6,483 nt of DNA from Paracoccaceae bacterium. GTDB taxonomy: Bacteria > Pseudomonadota > Alphaproteobacteria > Rhodobacterales > Rhodobacteraceae. The stretch is from positions 9,379 to 15,861 of the forward strand of contig DQCI01000236.1 in assembly GCA_003545125.1 (NCBI GenBank), given 5' to 3'. Of this stretch, positions 4,581 through 6,483 are shown piece by piece. The notes under the pieces were generated by a model. The model made no database searches. It was not told the origin of the DNA and saw only the letters and a program-made list of their open reading frames with translations. Position 1 is the stretch's first letter. Each line of letters begins with the position of its first letter. A program made the translations under genes and the position numbers.

Positions 4581-6483
4581 TCAGTAGGCGTATTCCTTCG
4601 GCAGGCGCAGGCTTCTGAGGAAGGTCACAAGCGCCTCCTGGTCGTTCCAGGACATCGCCGCGAACGCCTCGACAGACCGGTTGGCACTGCTTTCCAGACC
4701 CGAGCCGTCGTCGGCGCAGACCAAATCGGAATGCATCTCGATCGCCTTGCGCAGCGACAGTGCGCGGCCGTCATGCATCCAGGGACCGGTGTCGGCCACA
4801 CCCCAGAGCGGACGGGTCAGGAACTCGTCGCGCGGCACGAACACGCCTTCGCGGTCGGTCTGCTGCTTGATGATATCGGCCAGGCAGCGGCCCATCCGGT
4901 GTCGCTTGAGGTCCGAGTAGAGCGGCACCTCGATGGTGGCGTATTCGTCCTCGGGCAACCGCGGCAGCGACGAGGTGAGCGGATCGGCTTCGAGGTCGGT
5001 CAGGAACGACAGGTCGTAGAGATAGGCAAGCGCCCGTCCGCCGAGGCTGAAGCTCTCCTTGGCCTCGGGCTCGCTCTTGGCGCGCTCCTCGGCCGGCAGT
5101 TCGCCACCGGCTGCAAACAGCGCCTCGACAGGCAGTTGGAGCCCGAGCGGAGCGGCTTGGCCAAGGCCGACCCCGGTGCCGGTCACCAGCAACTGGGCAC
5201 GCCCGTCGGTGGATTCCGCAGCCGCGATACGGGCAGCGGCATCGGTGCGCGGATCGTGGATCCGCACGAAGGGATCCCAAAGCTGCTTTGCCTCGTGGTG
5301 GCAGGAGGCGCAGGATGCGTCGATCCCGTAGCCCGACGGCATGTCCTCGCCGAGGAACAGCCAACGGCCACGTTCGAGCTGCGCGTATTCGGCCTCGGTC
5401 TCGGCTTCGGCCTGGACCGGCGGACGCGTGCTGAGCGCAAAGGCGGAGAGCGCGGTCACTTCACCAACGGAGACCTCGTTCGGCACACCGTCGCCGTCGT
5501 GATCGGCCGCGCCCGGCGCCAGTTCGACCGGCTCCATCGCGAAGTGGAAGTTGAGCGCGTCACGCACGAAGTTACGCATGTTGCTGGCGATGCCCTTCCA
5601 CTGGAACGGCCGGACCACGAAATCTTCGCCGACGCCCTCGATCTGGCCGCAATACTCGTCGAGCTGCGGGTTTGTCCCGCAGGGGCCGAGCTGGTCGAAA
5701 TAGATGTCGCCCGCATCGGGGCGCACGGCGGCGGCATAGACCCCGTAGGAGGTGCCCTTGGAGTCGAGCGCGATCTCGTAGACCACACCGGGCTGCTCGA
5801 CCGCGGCGCGCAGCGTCCGGTAGCGAGCGTCGAGCAGGTCGAAGGTCATCTCCTCGGCGAGGCTCTGGGTGTAGCCCGCACCGAAGACATGCGGCGGATT
5901 GCGCAAGAAGACCGCGAGCATCCCGTCGGGGTCCTGATAGCCGTTCTGAACGAGCGCATCGCGCACCCAGTCAGGGGCCGGGCTCTGCTGCATCGGGTTG
6001 ATCATCGCCGAGGTGGCGATGGTGCCGGCCCCCGACACGCCGTCGTTGCGCGGGGTGCGCGCGTCCGGCACCGCATATCCTTGTGCGTCCATGCCCGAGA
6101 CGCTGTGGCATTCGAGGCAGGACTGGCTGTCGAGCCCGTTGATCCGCATCCAGGGCAGCTTGCCGAACGCCGCCATGGGCCCGTGCAATCCCGCCTCCTG
6201 CCGCTTGGTCTCACGCGGTCCGTACGGGCCCTCGCCATACCCGTCCTCGGCGGTGAAGCGCTGGGTGAACAGGTGACGGCCGATCTCCATGATCTCGCGG
6301 AAGCTGACCTGGCCGGTGGTGATTTCTTCCTGGTCGACGCGGACGCCCGCGACCAGCGAAGGCCGGTCGGTGTCTGCAAGGCCAAGGGGCGTGTCGCCAT
6401 AGTCGGTCGCGGGGGCGGCCGTGGTATCGGGCGCGGCGGTCGCCGCAGCGTCGTCTGCGGGGGTGTCGCTGCCGTCGGTGCCG
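4581..6483 (-). CDS. Di-heme cytochrome c, DHOR / di-heme peroxidase superfamily (5' end outside window)
   Basis: Exported c-type cytochrome, 633 residues visible. The reading frame is open to the window edge, so start and signal peptide are missing; ATG 6290 is an internal Met. The first visible ~35 residues are an Asp/Ala/Thr/Pro-rich linker, typical after a signal peptide or lipoprotein anchor. Numbering from Met 6290, haem 1 is CLECH at 58-62 (6119-6105) and haem 2 is CASCH at 327-331 (5312-5298). Between them are NPPHVFGAGYTQSLAEEMT and a calcium-type loop DHDGDGVPNE (263-272) leading into VGEVTALSAF, which I associate with the DHOR family. Near the C terminus RPLWGVADTGPWMHDGRA (His506) is the conserved MauG/peroxidase-type segment, followed by LRKAIEMH. 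Extra cysteines occur at 204, 214, 469 and 525. Likely a periplasmic or surface redox enzyme (peroxidase or oxidoreductase); substrate unknown. A RoxA-like oxygenase is a more distant possibility. Confidence 0.85.
   Translation of the reverse strand, partial: GTDGSDTPADDAAATAAPDTTAAPATDYGDTPLGLADTDRPSLVAGVRVDQEEITTGQVSFREIMEIGRHLFTQRFTAEDGYGEGPYGPRETKRQEAGLHGPMAAFGKLPWMRINGLDSQSCLECHSVSGMDAQGYAVPDARTPRNDGVSGAGTIATSAMINPMQQSPAPDWVRDALVQNGYQDPDGMLAVFLRNPPHVFGAGYTQSLAEEMTFDLLDARYRTLRAAVEQPGVVYEIALDSKGTSYGVYAAAVRPDAGDIYFDQLGPCGTNPQLDEYCGQIEGVGEDFVVRPFQWKGIASNMRNFVRDALNFHFAMEPVELAPGAADHDGDGVPNEVSVGEVTALSAFALSTRPPVQAEAETEAEYAQLERGRWLFLGEDMPSGYGIDASCASCHHEAKQLWDPFVRIHDPRTDAAARIAAAESTDGRAQLLVTGTGVGLGQAAPLGLQLPVEALFAAGGELPAEERAKSEPEAKESFSLGGRALAYLYDLSFLTDLEADPLTSSLPRLPEDEYATIEVPLYSDLKRHRMGRCLADIIKQQTDREGVFVPRDEFLTRPLWGVADTGPWMHDGRALSLRKAIEMHSDLVCADDGSGLESSANRSVEAFAAMSWNDQEALVTFLRSLRLPKEYAY

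Overview
The window is about two-thirds G+C. Its three genes all lie on the minus strand and use strongly GC-biased third codon positions. The organism looks like a Gram-negative alphaproteobacterium, perhaps Rhodobacterales. That is an inference from composition, protein style and gene types, because the window holds no phylogenetic marker. All three products look exported to the cell envelope.

In transcription order (right to left): (1) 6483-4581 is a secreted-type di-heme cytochrome c of the di-heme oxidoreductase (DHOR) / MauG-like peroxidase superfamily. It is cut by the window edge, so its signal peptide and true start are not visible. A GC-rich hairpin followed by a short T run (about 4550-4516) probably terminates it. 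(2) 4451-3288 is an OmpA-family peptidoglycan-binding envelope protein. It has a signal peptide, a Tyr/Gly/His-rich N-terminal half, an OmpA-C domain, a His/Met/Pro-rich linker and a small two-cysteine tail. Its start is fixed by a good GAGGAG ribosome binding site. (3) 3021-10 is a roughly 1003-residue exported caspase-family (peptidase C14) protein. It consists of a signal peptide, an unrecognised N-terminal domain of about 300 residues, a Thr/Asp/Ala linker, a caspase domain with an intact His/Cys dyad, and a C-terminal array of about seven short helical repeats. The first four repeats carry cysteine pairs.

Genes 2 and 3 are separated by 266 bases that hold two strong inverted-repeat structures and then an AT-richer stretch in front of the caspase gene, so the caspase gene is probably transcribed separately. 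The terminator between genes 1 and 2 likewise argues against a tightly coupled operon.

No mobile element, tRNA, rRNA or CRISPR array is visible. The most unusual item is the exported caspase. Its repeats swap the usual Tyr-Pro-x-Gly turn for cysteine pairs, and a dnaX-type A AAA AAG slippery heptamer sits in frame exactly where the caspase domain begins. A functional link between the three envelope proteins (redox, peptidoglycan anchoring, proteolysis) is possible but not shown by the sequence.
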